DNA of 64,000 nucleotides from Azolla caroliniana (lineage: Eukaryota > Polypodiophyta): assembly GCA_043228905.1 (NCBI GenBank), contig JBHGNT010000001.1:10726001-10790000 (forward strand), written 5' to 3'. The notes beneath the pieces were generated by a model that ran no database searches, was not told where the DNA came from, and saw only the letters and a list, made by a program, of their open reading frames with translations. The position numbers and the translations under genes were made by a program. This document shows positions 35,570 to 48,264 of this stretch, piece after piece (positions within the stretch are counted from its first letter, which is position 1; the number at the start of each line of letters is the position of its first letter).

Positions 35570-36650
35570 GATTTTTTATCATAAATTGCTTATACTCATC
35601 TGTTATAGAATGAAGACTCATCTTACTCAAGATTTTTGAAAACACAACTTAAGAATCGTTAATCAAGTGTTAAATTTGAAGGCACTCTTGTATACTCATC
35701 ATTAACTAAGCAATACACTTCTTAGATAATTTATCTTGTTCTTTCCTCAATATCACACATTGATGGGTCACACTTCTCTTGGGTTGTGAAAATGCATTGG
35801 AACATAATTTTTGGAACTTGACTAATTCTCTTGTAATGATACTTTACATTATACGTAAAAATATATTTACAACAGCCAACCCAATTAACAATAGTGAATG
35901 TAGATAGGGTTGGACAAGTGTTGGCTATCTAGATTCAACGTAAAGTATAGGCTTCCATAGGTGTTGTCTAAATCCCTTGTAAGGATATACTGTTTACCTA
36001 TGCTTCACCAAATTTAGGTTGATTGTCCTAATTAGTGGTGATTTCGATGATTAATCCACCAAAAATATTAAAGAAGAAGGAGAGGAAAACAAAGGGAGGG
36101 GGAATGGCCTAAAAAGAAAGGGAGAAGAGACAATTACATTTAGATAATCAAGGAGCATTTCTACTACTTGTACTTTGAGGATTCGAGGTCATTAACGGGT
36201 CTAGAAATTTTACATTCTCCTCCCCTTTGTGATTGCTAATATCCTTTTTCAAACTTCTTATTTCATGGTGCATGTATTTTGAGGATTAGAATCCCAAGTA
36301 TGTTGTTAGTGCACATGACAATTTCCTATTCATTTGTAGATTTGTAATAATTTGAGAGACTTACAATCATGAAAGCCTTGTGACACACCCCAATTTTCGT
36401 AAACTCTACAATATTGTAATGCAAGATCTATAATCTCAACTCTTCCCACCAATTTAGTTCTATTTATTGAAGTTTTATTTTTGTCATTAAGTAATTTTGT
36501 ACAACAAATCGATATGGTTGTAAATTTGGTTTTGTTTTGATTTGATTATTATTTCATGCTACTTCATTACTACCTAGAAACTAACCTTGAAAACACAGGT
36601 TTATAATGGAGAGTTTTGTGAGTTCTTGCTAAACATACCCTTGAATGCTA
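35570..36650. other. 3' flank of the pectinesterase gene, no gene seen
   Basis: AT-rich, no open frame of note. The 3' untranslated region and poly(A) signal of the pectinesterase should be at its start. Confidence 0.45.
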
Positions 36651-37050
36651 GACTCAACAAGAAATGAAGAAAGAGTTGAGAGCCCAACTTGTTCTAGAAA
36701 TGAAGAAAGTTAGGAGCGAAGAGACCCATTGGCAAGACGAGAATTTAGGGGGTGAAAAGAGCTAATGCGGCGACAATGATCCATTTGCAAAGAGACCTAA
36801 TGATGAGATGATAGTTTAGGAATCAAGAGAGCTAGGTGCAAAGAGACCTAGTGGCAAGACAAAGTTAGGAGTGAAGAGACCTAGTGGCAAGACGAAAGTT
36901 TAGGAGTGAAGGGACTTGGGGTTGAAACAAGATTTTGGGAGCAAAGAGACCTAATTGTGAAACAAGTATAGGTGTGAAGAGACTTGCTGGTAAGATGAGC
37001 GTTTGGGAGCAAAGAGAGTGCGGTGAGACGAGAATCTAGGAACACAAAGG
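36650..37050. repeat. Degenerate minisatellite of GAAGAGACCTAGTGGCAAGA units
   Basis: Variants of AGGAGTGAAGAGACCTAGTGG plus CAAGACGAAAGTTT recur about every 35-50 bp, with changing spacing, from about 36710 to 37040. It is noncoding as far as I can see. Confidence 0.7.
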
Positions 37051-38780
37051 GAGGATGGGTTGAGGAGTCTGTTGAGAATTTGTGGTCGAATTCCCGTATT
37101 TCGTATCAGAGACATAGATTGGTGCAATGAAGGTGCAAGAAGCCTAGAAGCAAAGCCGACCTACCATATTAGACACTTCTCCTAGTTCAGAATCCCCATG
37201 GACACTGTCATACACATAAGCACATTTTTATGACATAATTTGGTTAGGTTGGTGCGAAAGTGGTGGCACGAACAAATGTTGGATAAAAAAGAAGAAGACA
37301 AAACAATGTAGGAACACAACAATTGTTAAGTGAAAGAATACACTCAATTTTGGGGAGAAAGTGCGAGGTCGATGTATCCATTAAAGGAGGTGTAATTAGG
37401 AAAATCATAAAAGATTCTAGATTATTCAACAAGAGGAGTAACTCAAAGTTCTTTATCTCTCTACTGAGTAATTAAGGGGAAGGTCTAGATTTGAAGGTGT
37501 GTCCTCCTCCATTTGACCTTGGGCTTAATCAACAATAGTAAGCTCTCCAATACTTTGTAGCCCTTATCATGGGCTTGAGGAAGGCTAAAAATGACATTAC
37601 TAGCTATACGAAGATTGTACAAAAGAGAAATACAATTTGAAGAGATCCTAAAAACAACATGAGTCTCTAGCTTCAATTGTGTGATAACGACATGCTTACA
37701 AACCTGAATTGGAGAGCTAATAATTGCTAATACGATGCGACTAGCATTTAAACATGTGTTTCTTGAGGAATACATCGTCAATGATACAACAAGGGTGTAT
37801 CTTCAAGATTTCCATAACTGAATGCAAAGAAGATTATGAGAGTCATAGGAATATGCAACGAGTTAGACTAAACCTTTTGGTGGTTCCCAATGGTTGACCA
37901 TACTATTCTTGGGCAAGGACGAGTTCTTTAATTCTTGAAAATTGTGAATGTGAAAGATAGATGAGAGTTGGGAACCCTCTTGCAATATGAGATCCAACCT
38001 AATGGTCTCATTTCAAATTGGATGAGAGCTAGGAGAACGCGTGGTTGTTTCAACAAGCAACAAAGATGGAATATTGAATAATAACCAACAAGGCCCATTG
38101 CATTGGAGTTCAACACATGGAAGGACGTGATGAAAAAGAGAGACTTGCTGATAGAGTCAAGGATGTTAAAGGATCTCATTGAAAGGTCATCTCCTTCAAT
38201 AGAGCCAAGCATATAGTTGGATTTAGTGGACAAGAGAGTTGTGGATGCATTATGGATGACTTGATTAGGGGTTTGAAGGAGTTCAAGATCTCAAATTTGG
38301 GATGTGAAGGGCTACCTAGACAATGTTCAAAAAAATTCAAATAATGTGTAAGCTATAATAGCATTAAGAAATCAATAAGGAACTATGTTGAATATTAAGA
38401 TGCATTTGGATAGAGATTGATTTACATCGACGATAGCACGATCCACTTGTTGGAGATTCATCGACTTTCGGGAATTTACTTTGGTAAAGGAAAGATGAGA
38501 AAGTCGATGGAAATCGCAAAGACAAGAAGGGTGTGTGAGATGCACCATGTAACTTCAACTGGGATAGGCAGACTATGTTGGAGGGAGCAAGGAAAGGAAA
38601 GATTTAGCATGAAAAGGTAGAGAGGGCTAAAAGAAATATTTAGAGCATGACTGGGTGGGTAAACCTAGTCAATGAGAGTAATTGATGGTTGGCCTTGTTG
38701 GTCCTAACTTCATGCCAAGCTCGCGAAGTTTTTGTGGATGATAAAGGAAGGCGCAAGAAGATTCCTTGAAGAAACATGAC
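37051..38780. other. Spacer, possibly decayed gag sequence
   Basis: No domain is recognisable. Because a Ty3 protease remnant in plus orientation follows directly, this region may hold its mutated gag, but I could not align any part of it to the Gag of G1. Confidence 0.35.
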
Positions 38781-39345
38781 ATAAAAGATACCCATAGGAA
38801 GGAAGAAGCCAATGTTTCAACCTTGCAAGAATTGGGTGAAATGGAAAAAGGAGGGCCAACATACAAGTTGCATTATGACATCAAACAAAAGACTGATAAG
38901 GCCGTAAGAAGATTTTGGAGGAAAGAGTATTTGAATGTTAACTTGAGAACTCACTTAGGGAACTTGCATACATGAAGACTTTTTTTTAGGATATCATCAT
39001 TGACCTCATGAAAAGAAAGAGGTAGTTAACCGAATATGAGAAACTAAAGTTTATAAAGAGCTCAATGACTGTTATCACAATGGAAGGGTGAGGACGAGAA
39101 GAAGAAGAATACATGGATGGCCACTACACATCGTTGCATTATGATCAAGTGATAGCATAAATGTTAGTCCAAATTGAAGATGTTAAAGAACCAATTGTGG
39201 CATTGGCTAATCATGGCGTTGAGATCAATCTGATGTCAATCAAGTTTTACTGGAATTAATGGGCGTTAGGTTATGGATCCTGGTTCATATGGCAACCACA
39301 ATATGCCACATGCCTAGTAGTGTGTAGCAAAGACCCGCAAACCAC
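38781..39345 (+). pseudogene. Ancient Ty3 pre-protease/protease remnant
   Basis: Plus-strand pieces in order: GGPTYKLHYDIKQKTDKAVR, NVNLRTHLGNL, a DIIIDLMKRKR-like piece (38990-39025), GHYTSLHYDQV, then EPIVALANHGVEINLMSIKFY (39191-39255) followed by a stop and a decayed W..Y..W..QYAT. This is the same order as in G1 (STDLRKVLGERI, LKIAKKEFHDSIVDL, CVKSHLARA, ALINHSSEINLMSMDFY). Frames shift several times. The catalytic Asp before HG-x-E is Asn. It is far more diverged than G1, so it is a much older insertion of the same broad family. Confidence 0.72.
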
Positions 39346-40090
39346 TTAGTACTACTCCACCCACGTTTACATCACAAGAGCTCACTTGTTAAGTCACTTT
39401 TCACTTTGGCAGGGGGACTCTCTTTTGTTCCTCTAGCATGAATTCTTGGGCATAAGAGGATAGGGTCATTCATACATAAATAAGTATGTATATTTAATAT
39501 CTACCAAGGATGTGTGCAACTAGCCCCAAGTATTTTCTTTGTGCATTTTTTTTTGTCTTGAAGAGCTTATTCCTTATGGTTGCTTTGCTTTGTAACAATG
39601 TCAATGCTTTTTCTCACTACCTTTACTTTTCCTTCTAATGTCTTCTCCAACCCTCTTTACCGGCCATTGTTTGAACCTCACGACTTGTTAGCGGCCGCTT
39701 TGTAGTGGTAAGAGAAGGTAAAATAAAGCGATGCGTTTTATAGAGAGACCTATTCCTTCTCGAATCTCCCCTATGTCAAAGCTTTCTCAATTCATGCTCC
39801 ATGGATATAAAATTTTAACGTGTGAATACAAATAATGTGAGTGTCAAGAAGATCAAATGAACATGGTTGAGACAATCAATAAAATGAGCGCAGTTTGGTA
39901 TCGTAAATCCCCCACGATACACCAAAGCCCTATCTATGCGAGGAATTCCGGAATAACGGGATTTCTCTGCAGTAATCGTGAGATGGACATTTGATATATT
40001 TCCAAATGTGAGTAACGGGTTTAGCGAAGGAAGCTCCTAGACGAGAGGGAGCGAGGGCAAGTGGAATCCTGCGTTGGATTCGGTTGGAGG
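39346..40090. other. Spacer without recognised genes
   Basis: Nothing coding was recognised. An inverted pair TGGTATCGTAAATCCCCC..ACGATACACCA is at about 39896-39925, too short to name. Confidence 0.4.
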
Positions 40091-40094
40091 ATTC

Positions 40095-40222
40095 TTGTGA
40101 CTTGCGATACATACATACACATACATGGGGTTGATAGTCTCTACATACATGCATGCATACATACATACATACATACATACATACATACATACATGGGGTT
40201 GATAGTCTCTACATACATACAT
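40095..40222. repeat. TACA microsatellite with an embedded duplication
   Basis: (TACA)n runs at about 40107-40125, 40142-40192 and 40211-40226 are separated by two copies of CATGGGGTTGATAGTCTCTA. An (AATAAC)n/(AAT)n tract follows at about 40320-40372. Confidence 0.9.
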
Positions 40223-40583
40223 ACATATAGATAAACAAACGCCTTTTTATTTGTTTTTTGGGGTGGTGTTTAGAAGGTGTGTGTCTCTCTGTTTTTGTTT
40301 TGTTGGTTTCTGAATAACTCATAATAACAACAATAACAATAACAATAACAATAATAATAATAATAATAATAATGTGATGGTGGTGACATCATCAACGGCT
40401 CGTTTATGAACCAAAAAGAGGAGAGAGCAGAAATACATAGTAGGGGGGGGGGGGAGAGCCGTTGATGAGCGGAGGCCATCTCAGCCGTTCGTTGCTTCCA
40501 TCGGACGGTCGGTTGGGTTTAGTCTTTTTACACAGTTAACGATGATTTGGAGGGTGGCTGCCTGCCTGTATTGCCCGTTGAGC

Positions 40584-40972
<389 letters not shown>

Positions 40973-41006
40973 GCATATTAGGGCTACATACACATCCACG
41001 CCTTTG

Positions 41007-41060
41007 ATGGATTCTTCCAGTGCGATCAAACCAGCGATGGATTGGTTCTTTCAACATTAG
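41007..41060 (+). CDS. Small upstream ORF before cyclin B
   Basis: The ATG at 41007 opens a 17-residue frame (MDSSSAIKPAMDWFFQH) that ends 66 bp before the chosen cyclin ATG. If the transcript starts upstream, it would be a uORF able to reduce cyclin translation. It has no independent homology that I recognise and may be chance. Confidence 0.3.
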   Translation: MDSSSAIKPAMDWFFQH

Positions 41061-41126
41061 CTTAGAAGACAAACCGATCCGTTTCTTGCTCTGCGCTCAA
41101 AATTCGATCATCTCCACTGTCAAAAT

Positions 41127-44100
41127 ATGGACGACACTAGGGTGAGTTTCTGTTAACTACACCAAATTACAGCTTCCTACATTTTCGAAACAAATCAGTG
41201 TGCGAAAATAAAGATGAAGAAGAGAGACGACCTTAGACGGAAAGGAGGGAGGAATATCAATGCTCGTCTTATGGATTAACGTTTTGGTTCTTCATATTTA
41301 TTTGCAGCTCCAAGCTCCCATGGTAGTTTCATGTCACGATGAGAACAATACGAGGATAGTTCATCAAGCAGGTGAAGAGATTAAAAAAAAACAAAAATTC
41401 GAGGTCAAAGATCCATTTTTTTGATGAAATAATCTATGGATTGGTGGATTTAATGTATAAATATGATGGATTTAGTGAGAAATCGAAGAGCTCTTAGCGA
41501 CATTGGGAACCTTGTTGGAGCTCTCTCTGCTCGATGCACAGTAAGCAAGGTTGATGGATCATCGCAGAACACCAAAGAGTACGAACTTACGGATCTTCCT
41601 TTCTGTCTTATAAGTATACAACTTTAATTGAGGCTCCAGCACTTTATCTGAGATTCGCTTACCTATCTTTTTCTTTTCAGAAATCCTGACATGATTAAGG
41701 GATCAGTCGCAAATCGATCCATGGCAAGGTCAGTAACATTTTGATTTGAATCAATGCAGGTACCTCGTTGTAACGTATTTAGAGTTTAGAATGAAGGAAG
41801 AAGAAGAATAAGAAAGAAGTGGCGATTTCTGAAATAAGCTTTGATTGTAGAAATGCTAAGTCGAGATGGCCAATGTGTTTTTTCATCAAAGGTCCATATA
41901 ATGTTTCTTAAATTGCAAACTCAATACGAGGTTGAACAACACTGTCGGAGACGATTCGTACTAGTGATATGAAACCACCTTGAATTGTCGAATCAGAATA
42001 GAGATTGACATGATTTGAAAAGAAACCATGGTATTCCTTATCCATGTTTGGAAATCTAATATTAAGCGGACGATTGTGCAGGAAGTTTGGAGCTACAGTT
42101 GTAATGGCGATTACCAAGCAACAGAAGGAAACAGTTACTATAACCGATCATGTATACACTAAAAAATATGAGCAGAAATCAGAGAATGATTTAGAGGTGG
42201 AATCCAGAGCCAAGCAGAGGAGGACGGAGTACAACAACTACTGTCAGCCTCCTCTGGCAGAAGTTCATGACTGTGACGATGGAGAGCCGATTATGAACTG
42301 CAAAAATCAGAGTGTCAAACGTAATCATCATCAGAAGAAGATTATTTCCTCAAATCAGTTGACCTTAACCGAAGCCCTAATCACTGCACGATCTTGCGAT
42401 AATCAGGTGCACTATAATCATGAAAATGACAACTTTTACGCTGCTGTAGTGGATTAATGACGAGGGGAGAGATCTGGAGTCTGTCTAACAGTATTTATGT
42501 TAAGAAATGGGGAACGATTCGTTTCTGTTATTTTACTGTGATTACTTTCCTCATAGCAGGATTAATGGCGGGTCCTTTTCATCTCTGATATTGATCATTT
42601 TTCTGATATTGCAGTTATGTGCAGAAAGTGGCGGATATGAGGTGGAGATGGAGGAAGCCGAGGAAGCATTGCCCAATATTGACGAGAAAGATGAAGGAAA
42701 CCCAATGTCTGTTGTAGAATATGTAGAAGATATATACGATTTCTACAGAGAGACAGAGGTAATGTATGCCTTAAGACTGATAAAAAATGAATCTCTGGTT
42801 AAGTTTTAATCCTAAAATGAAATAAAGACCACTTTTTGGTTGGGATCGATGAATAATGTATAGTCTATGAATTTCTGGTCTAAGCCCATCAAAAGTTAAT
42901 TCTTTTGGTTGTTTGTATTGATAAATTATGAATCTGTATTTACAACTTTTTGGTCTTAACCAAGTCTGTGTGAATACATGACTCCGATCAATTGAAAGTC
43001 TTGGTTGGGTAGATTATTTTGGTTAAGCTTGAGCGTTTTTTTTCGCTATTCATGGATGGATTGCTGCAATTTCAAGATAATGTAATACATTCTATGATGC
43101 TCTTGGTTTGCTGTAAACGGTTCTGGTATCCTCAAATATTTGAGTTTCAGAATAGTTATACATTCTCTGAGAAGTATGAATTGTCCTGTACAGAATCAGA
43201 GCTGTGTCCCTCCTGATTACATGTCTCGACAAACAGACATTAACGAGAAGATGCGAGCAATTTTGATCGATTGGTTAATCGAAGTAAGGAAGCTGTCAAG
43301 CAATCTTTTACTTTTGTGGAGCTTAATCTAGAGATGACTGCGTGAATCCACCTTTGTTAAGCTAAATGTAGTTAATATGCTGTGAGCAGTAAAGGTGCTC
43401 CTCGCATTCCTGAGATTCAATTATTTGTTTTAGCTTTCATACAAATTTCTTGATAGCCTTCTATTGTTTGACCTTATGGATCTAACCGAGCTTTCTCATT
43501 TCCATATCACTTTTTTACACAACAGGTTCATCTGAAGTTCAAATTGATGCCGGAAACCCTCTTCTTGACCATCAATCTGATAGATAGATTCTTGGCTTGC
43601 CAGGCAGTGATGAGGAAAAACCTCCAGCTAGTAGGCGTGGCTGCCATGCTTTTGGCATCAAAATACGAAGAGATCTGGGCACCAGAGGTTCATGATTTCG
43701 TCTACATTTCTGATAAAGCCTACACAAAGGAGCAGGTTCTTGACATGGTGAGCAATGTTTCTATAATAGACAGAAAACGTTCAGTTTCAGTTGATGCAAA
43801 CAGTCTAACGTTAAGTATTGAACTTTTTTCTTTATTTCCTTAAGTTACCCCTAAGTTTTCCTATTTTTTCCAAGCATTTACACAGAAAACTGTGGTAAAA
43901 GGGATTAAAATCACCATATAAGTTCTCAAACAGTACATATAAGTGTGAAAATGCGAAATGCTGAAAATTTAGGGAGATTTTGAGATGTTATTGAATTAAT
44001 GATGTTTAGTGTTTCATTTTTAATGGTGCTTAAGTGTTAGTGAGTGTTAAATGCTTAACAATGTTCAGTTTTTAAGCTTAAAAGCTGAATTTGATATTGG

Positions 44101-45136
44101 CTTATATGAATACAGGAGAAACAGATGCTCAATAAGCTCCAATTCAACCTCACAGTCCCAACTCCTTATGTGTTTTTGGTTCGATTCCTAAAGGCAGCCA
44201 GCTCAGACACTCAAGTGAGAGTTCATAAATGATTGAACAAATGAAATGAAATGGATGACTCGATGCTTTCTTTCTACATTAAGTTCACTGTTAAATTGAA
44301 CTAATACTTTCATTCTAAATTGTGTGTATAGAGAGTTGAGGGAATGATGGTTCCTTCCTTCTATATTGTGTCAATTGTGAATGAACAATGTGCATACAAT
44401 ATATGTCTAAATAAGCTTATTTCTGATTATAACTGAACACATTGTTGATATGTAGCTCGAGATGTTCGCTTTCTTTCTCGTAGAGCTCTGCCTCACTGAG
44501 TATTGCATGATGAAGTATTCCCCGTCTCACCTCGCTGCCGCCGCCTTGTACACTGCGCACCACACGCTGGACAGAAAGCCCCATTGGACCACAACCCTGC
44601 ATCATCACTCGGGATACACCGAGATGCATCTCAGGTACAGACATTGCACTGTCCTAAACCCTAATCTCAACAAAAACAAGTGTTTCTTGCATTGAAGAAT
44701 ATCTCGCAGCATTCAAATCTCACATTATATGAATTGCCGCATTCCCCACCCCTAAACAATTCTTTCATCAGAAAAGTCTAAATAAACGGATTGTTTCCAG
44801 AACCCCTAATTTGAAAGAAGCTAAAACATTTCGCAGATGATACCTGCGTGGTATTAAAAAATATTTACCTTTTGCTTGATTAATCAATAAACTCTTTGGT
44901 GAAGAAAACAAGCAAATCAACATATTATTGGTACATAATAATAATGTATGGATACTTACTGATCAGTGCTCTTTGTTTGTTAAAAATGTATCCTTTTGGA
45001 CAGAGAATGTGCACTGAAGATGGTGAGCTTCCATCGATCTGCGAGCAAAGGGAGCTTGACTATTGTTCATAAGAAGTATTCTAACCCTAAATTTAATTCA
45101 GTTGCCACTCTGGATCCAGCAGCTAGTTTGCATTAA
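41127..45136 (+). CDS. B-type cyclin, eleven exons
   Basis: Exons 41127-41141, 41308-41371, 41476-41578, 41681-41728, 42082-42406, 42615-42758, 43200-43283, 43526-43747, 44116-44214, 44456-44634 and 45004-45136 join in phase to 471 residues. The protein is the regulatory partner of a cyclin-dependent kinase at G2/M. A destruction box RRALSDIGN (residues 30-38) predicts APC/C-driven degradation. The N-terminal linker is unstructured. The cyclin box has [31 protein letters not shown] (Arg and Asp in the expected places), then [24 protein letters not shown], carrying the HxKF signature of B-type cyclins, and [11 protein letters not shown]. The C-terminal fold ([36 protein letters not shown]) ends [10 protein letters not shown]. 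Exon 1 is only 15 bp and exon 3 uses a GA|GTACGA donor, chosen because it keeps frame into NPDMIKG. Confidence 0.93.
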
Positions 45137-45815
45137 TACCCATGACCCAGAACGCAAAGAAGAAAGCTCAACAATTCCTCTTGCTTGAGGGAAGAAGACA
45201 AATAAATTGCAATACAAATTACACAAATGAGGAAAAATGTGATTAATCATGAGGATTAATCTAGTCAAGTCCGTATTCTCATTCTTTTTCAATTTCTGTT
45301 TATTTTTTGTTTGCATCAATCAAACATATATACAACATATGTGGGGAAAAACAGAACCCCCTTTGTGTGATGATTCACAACCAAATCAAATTTGAACAAA
45401 TTTTAATCCTTCAACCAAATCAAATTTGAACAACCATATCTCAATGTTTTGCAAAGCTCTTGTTATCCTTTTTCTCTTTGGTTATGGAACTGTTTGTTTC
45501 GTCGAAACAATGTAGGTTTCAAACAATGGAACTGTTTGTTATATAACCATCACCATTAAAAGGATGAATGCACTTCTATATATCACACCAATACAGGGGT
45601 TTTAAAATACCAATCAGAGGAGGGATAAAGGCACTTATGTTGAAGGAATAGTAGTAATGGAAAGTATTCTATTTTTCATTGAACAAAATGTGCATATACC
45701 TACTAACTACCTTCATTAGTGTGAAAACATTCTATTTTTCATTGAAGAAAATGTGCATATACCGACTTTAACCTGCACGAATGTGTTTATCTATTTGATC
45801 TGTACAGCCTTCCAC
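45137..45815. other. 3' flank of cyclin B
   Basis: AT-rich, no gene recognised. CAACCAAATCAAATTTGAACAA is repeated at about 45379 and 45413. Confidence 0.45.
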
Positions 45816-46280
45816 AATGGGGAACAACAATTTTGTCAATTTTGTTTTGGAAATGTGGAAATTCGAGAGCATTGTTGCAATACTACTTTTTTGATCTCAT
45901 TCAACCTTTGCTTGCTTTACGGGAATCGGGTTCCAAGGCACACACTAAAAGTTTGAAAATCAATTATGGCTCAAGTCAAACGGGGAAGAAGAGAACCATA
46001 AGACCAACAAATAGTGCTTGTTCACATAAAAGACACTGACATGAGAGTAGTCGAGAGTTGCTACCACGAGGGGGAACAATTTTGTCAATTTTGTTTTGGA
46101 AATTTGTGAATTTGAGAGCATTGTTGCAATACGACTCTCTTTTTCGGCCTTTTGCTTGCTTTACGGGAATCACGTTCCAAGGCACACAAAAGTTTGGAAA
46201 TCAATTATAGCTCAAGTCATACGGGAACGAAGAGAACCCCAAGGCCAATAAAATAGTGCTTGTTCACATAAAAGATACTA
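45816..46280. repeat. ~220-bp direct repeat, period ~250 bp
   Basis: TTTTGTCAATTTTGTTTTGG, GAGAGCATTGTTGCAATAC, TTGCTTGCTTTACGGGAATC and GTTCCAAGGCACACA occur in order at about 45830-45990 and again at about 46080-46230. Both copies end in AATAGTGCTTGTTCACATAA, which is also the start of the 140-bp array that follows. Confidence 0.85.
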
Positions 46281-46658
46281 ATTGTCTCTTATCGTTGTGG
46301 TTAATTAAAATGACTAATTAAGTATCTATATTGTTCAAATGTTGTTTAGTTGTCTTGTCTACCAACCTCATCAATGCCCCAAGGCCAATAAAATAGTGCT
46401 TGTTCACATAAAAGATACTAATTGTCTCTTATCGTTGTGGTTAATTAAAATGACTAATTAAGTATCTATATTGTTCAAATGTTGTTTAGTTGTCTTGTCT
46501 ACCAACCTCATCAATGCCCCAAGGCCAATAAAATAGTGCTTGTTCACATAAAAGATACTAATTGTCTCTTATCGTTGTGGTTAATTAAAATGACTAATTA
46601 AGTATCTATATTGTTCAAATGTTGTTTAGTTGTCTTGTCTACCAACCTCATCAATGCC
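46237..46658. repeat. Three head-to-tail copies of a 140-bp unit
   Basis: AAGGCCAATAAAATAGTGCT starts at 46241, 46381 and 46521. By eye the copies are identical through TCTACCAACCTCATCAATGCC. Identity suggests a recent event, or collapse or expansion in the assembly. Confidence 0.95.
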
Positions 46659-48264
46659 ATGCATTATTTAAATTACTTCATGTTCCTATTTTTGCTAACC
46701 ATAAGAACATCTCAACAATGGAATATATTGTGTGGGTTAATCTCGATTTAGTCCTATTGTTCATCTTACATGTTACTACCCCGTTAAAACCTATGGATAA
46801 CAAACGGTGTAAAAAGTGTTGTGTATTTAAGTTGAAAAAAAGTATGCAATTTTTAAAAGTTTGATTATTCAATGGTGTAATTTAGATTAATGCTCGGTTA
46901 TGGAAATTTTGATTATTCAATAGTTGATAGCTATCTTTCACGCTCTAAAAGGATTGAATTTTGGGGTTAATGACAAATATAGTGTTGCACCCAAGTAACA
47001 AGTAAGAAACTAAGCAAAAACAAGCATATCATACAAGTATCTCATAACATATTTTGTGTTGAGTTTGGTACAAACTTTCATGACACGTCCTTTTTATGGC
47101 ATTCTACTTCATGTTTGGCCCCTTTTTTAGGACATGCTCTTCCTTTAAACTTTGTCATGTGTACCAACCACCCTTATGAAGCACGAGCATTCCTAGCATC
47201 AACGACATGTGGTCTCTTTAAAGAGGGCTACACCTTGAGAATTTATGCCCATTCCTCCAAAAAACTATATTAGGTTGGCTCACGAATTCTAAAATCAGAT
47301 TTTCCAGGATAGGATAAGACATAGATTGGTTTCATTAAGTCTAATCATCATCATAAAATGCTTTCTCTTCCTCTCACTCAATTTGTTCTCGCTCTTACTC
47401 TGTCGTACTATTGTTTTTAGACATTGTAATTTGTGGGTAATGTTTTTAAATAGTATACAATATAGTTAATATTTAATTATGTTTCCGTTAAGTGCTCATT
47501 ATAATTATATATGAGAAGATGCCTTATATTCATAATAGATGTGCATTATCGCACCATATTTAACTAGTTCTTCTTCATTTCACTCTTCATATAATAGAAC
47601 TCTGAACAAGTATGTGTTCAAGCGTTCTTTGATTTTGTGACGCTATTAATGCACAAATATTATATGCACACAAACTTGTTAGATGCTTTGACATATGTGA
47701 TTACATTGTACATGCTATATGTGCACAAACCCGTTTTTATGCGACAATAATGCACACACGTATAAGATCGGACATGATTTTGGGCATCACCATATGTCTA
47801 GGGTTTCATGGCATGTGATCAAGGTGAGACCGACATCGAACATTAGGATTTGACATTTATCTATTGGATGAGATCCCAACTTTTCACCGAAATGATGTGA
47901 AATCGGTGAACTACTTGTTTATATTTATTGTGAGCAACCTAAAAAGCAGTGTACTTTCCAATAAACAAAAAAAGTAGTCCCCATATCAAAGCTACAACAT
48001 GTGACTTTCTGTATTTCCTGTATATAAAGTGTTGTGTGATCTCCACAATTGAAATATGTAGACAAATATATGACCCATCGAAATATAAACATAACATTGG
48101 TCGGTTATGTCAGCTTTGACATTGGCAATTTGAATTTTTGACTTGTAAAAAAAGAAGGCCTGAACCATTTGTTTTAAGTGATTCATGCCATAATTGCAAG
48201 TTCGACCCTCTTGAGTAATGTCATAATTGCCGATACTCTTTTACATGTATTTTCAAAGAAGAAA
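46659..48264. other. AT-rich spacer
   Basis: No gene or element recognised on either strand. Confidence 0.45.

Noticed and set aside
46237-46658. Regular repeats as a CRISPR-like array
   Set aside because: The units are contiguous 140-bp copies without unique spacers, in a plant genome.
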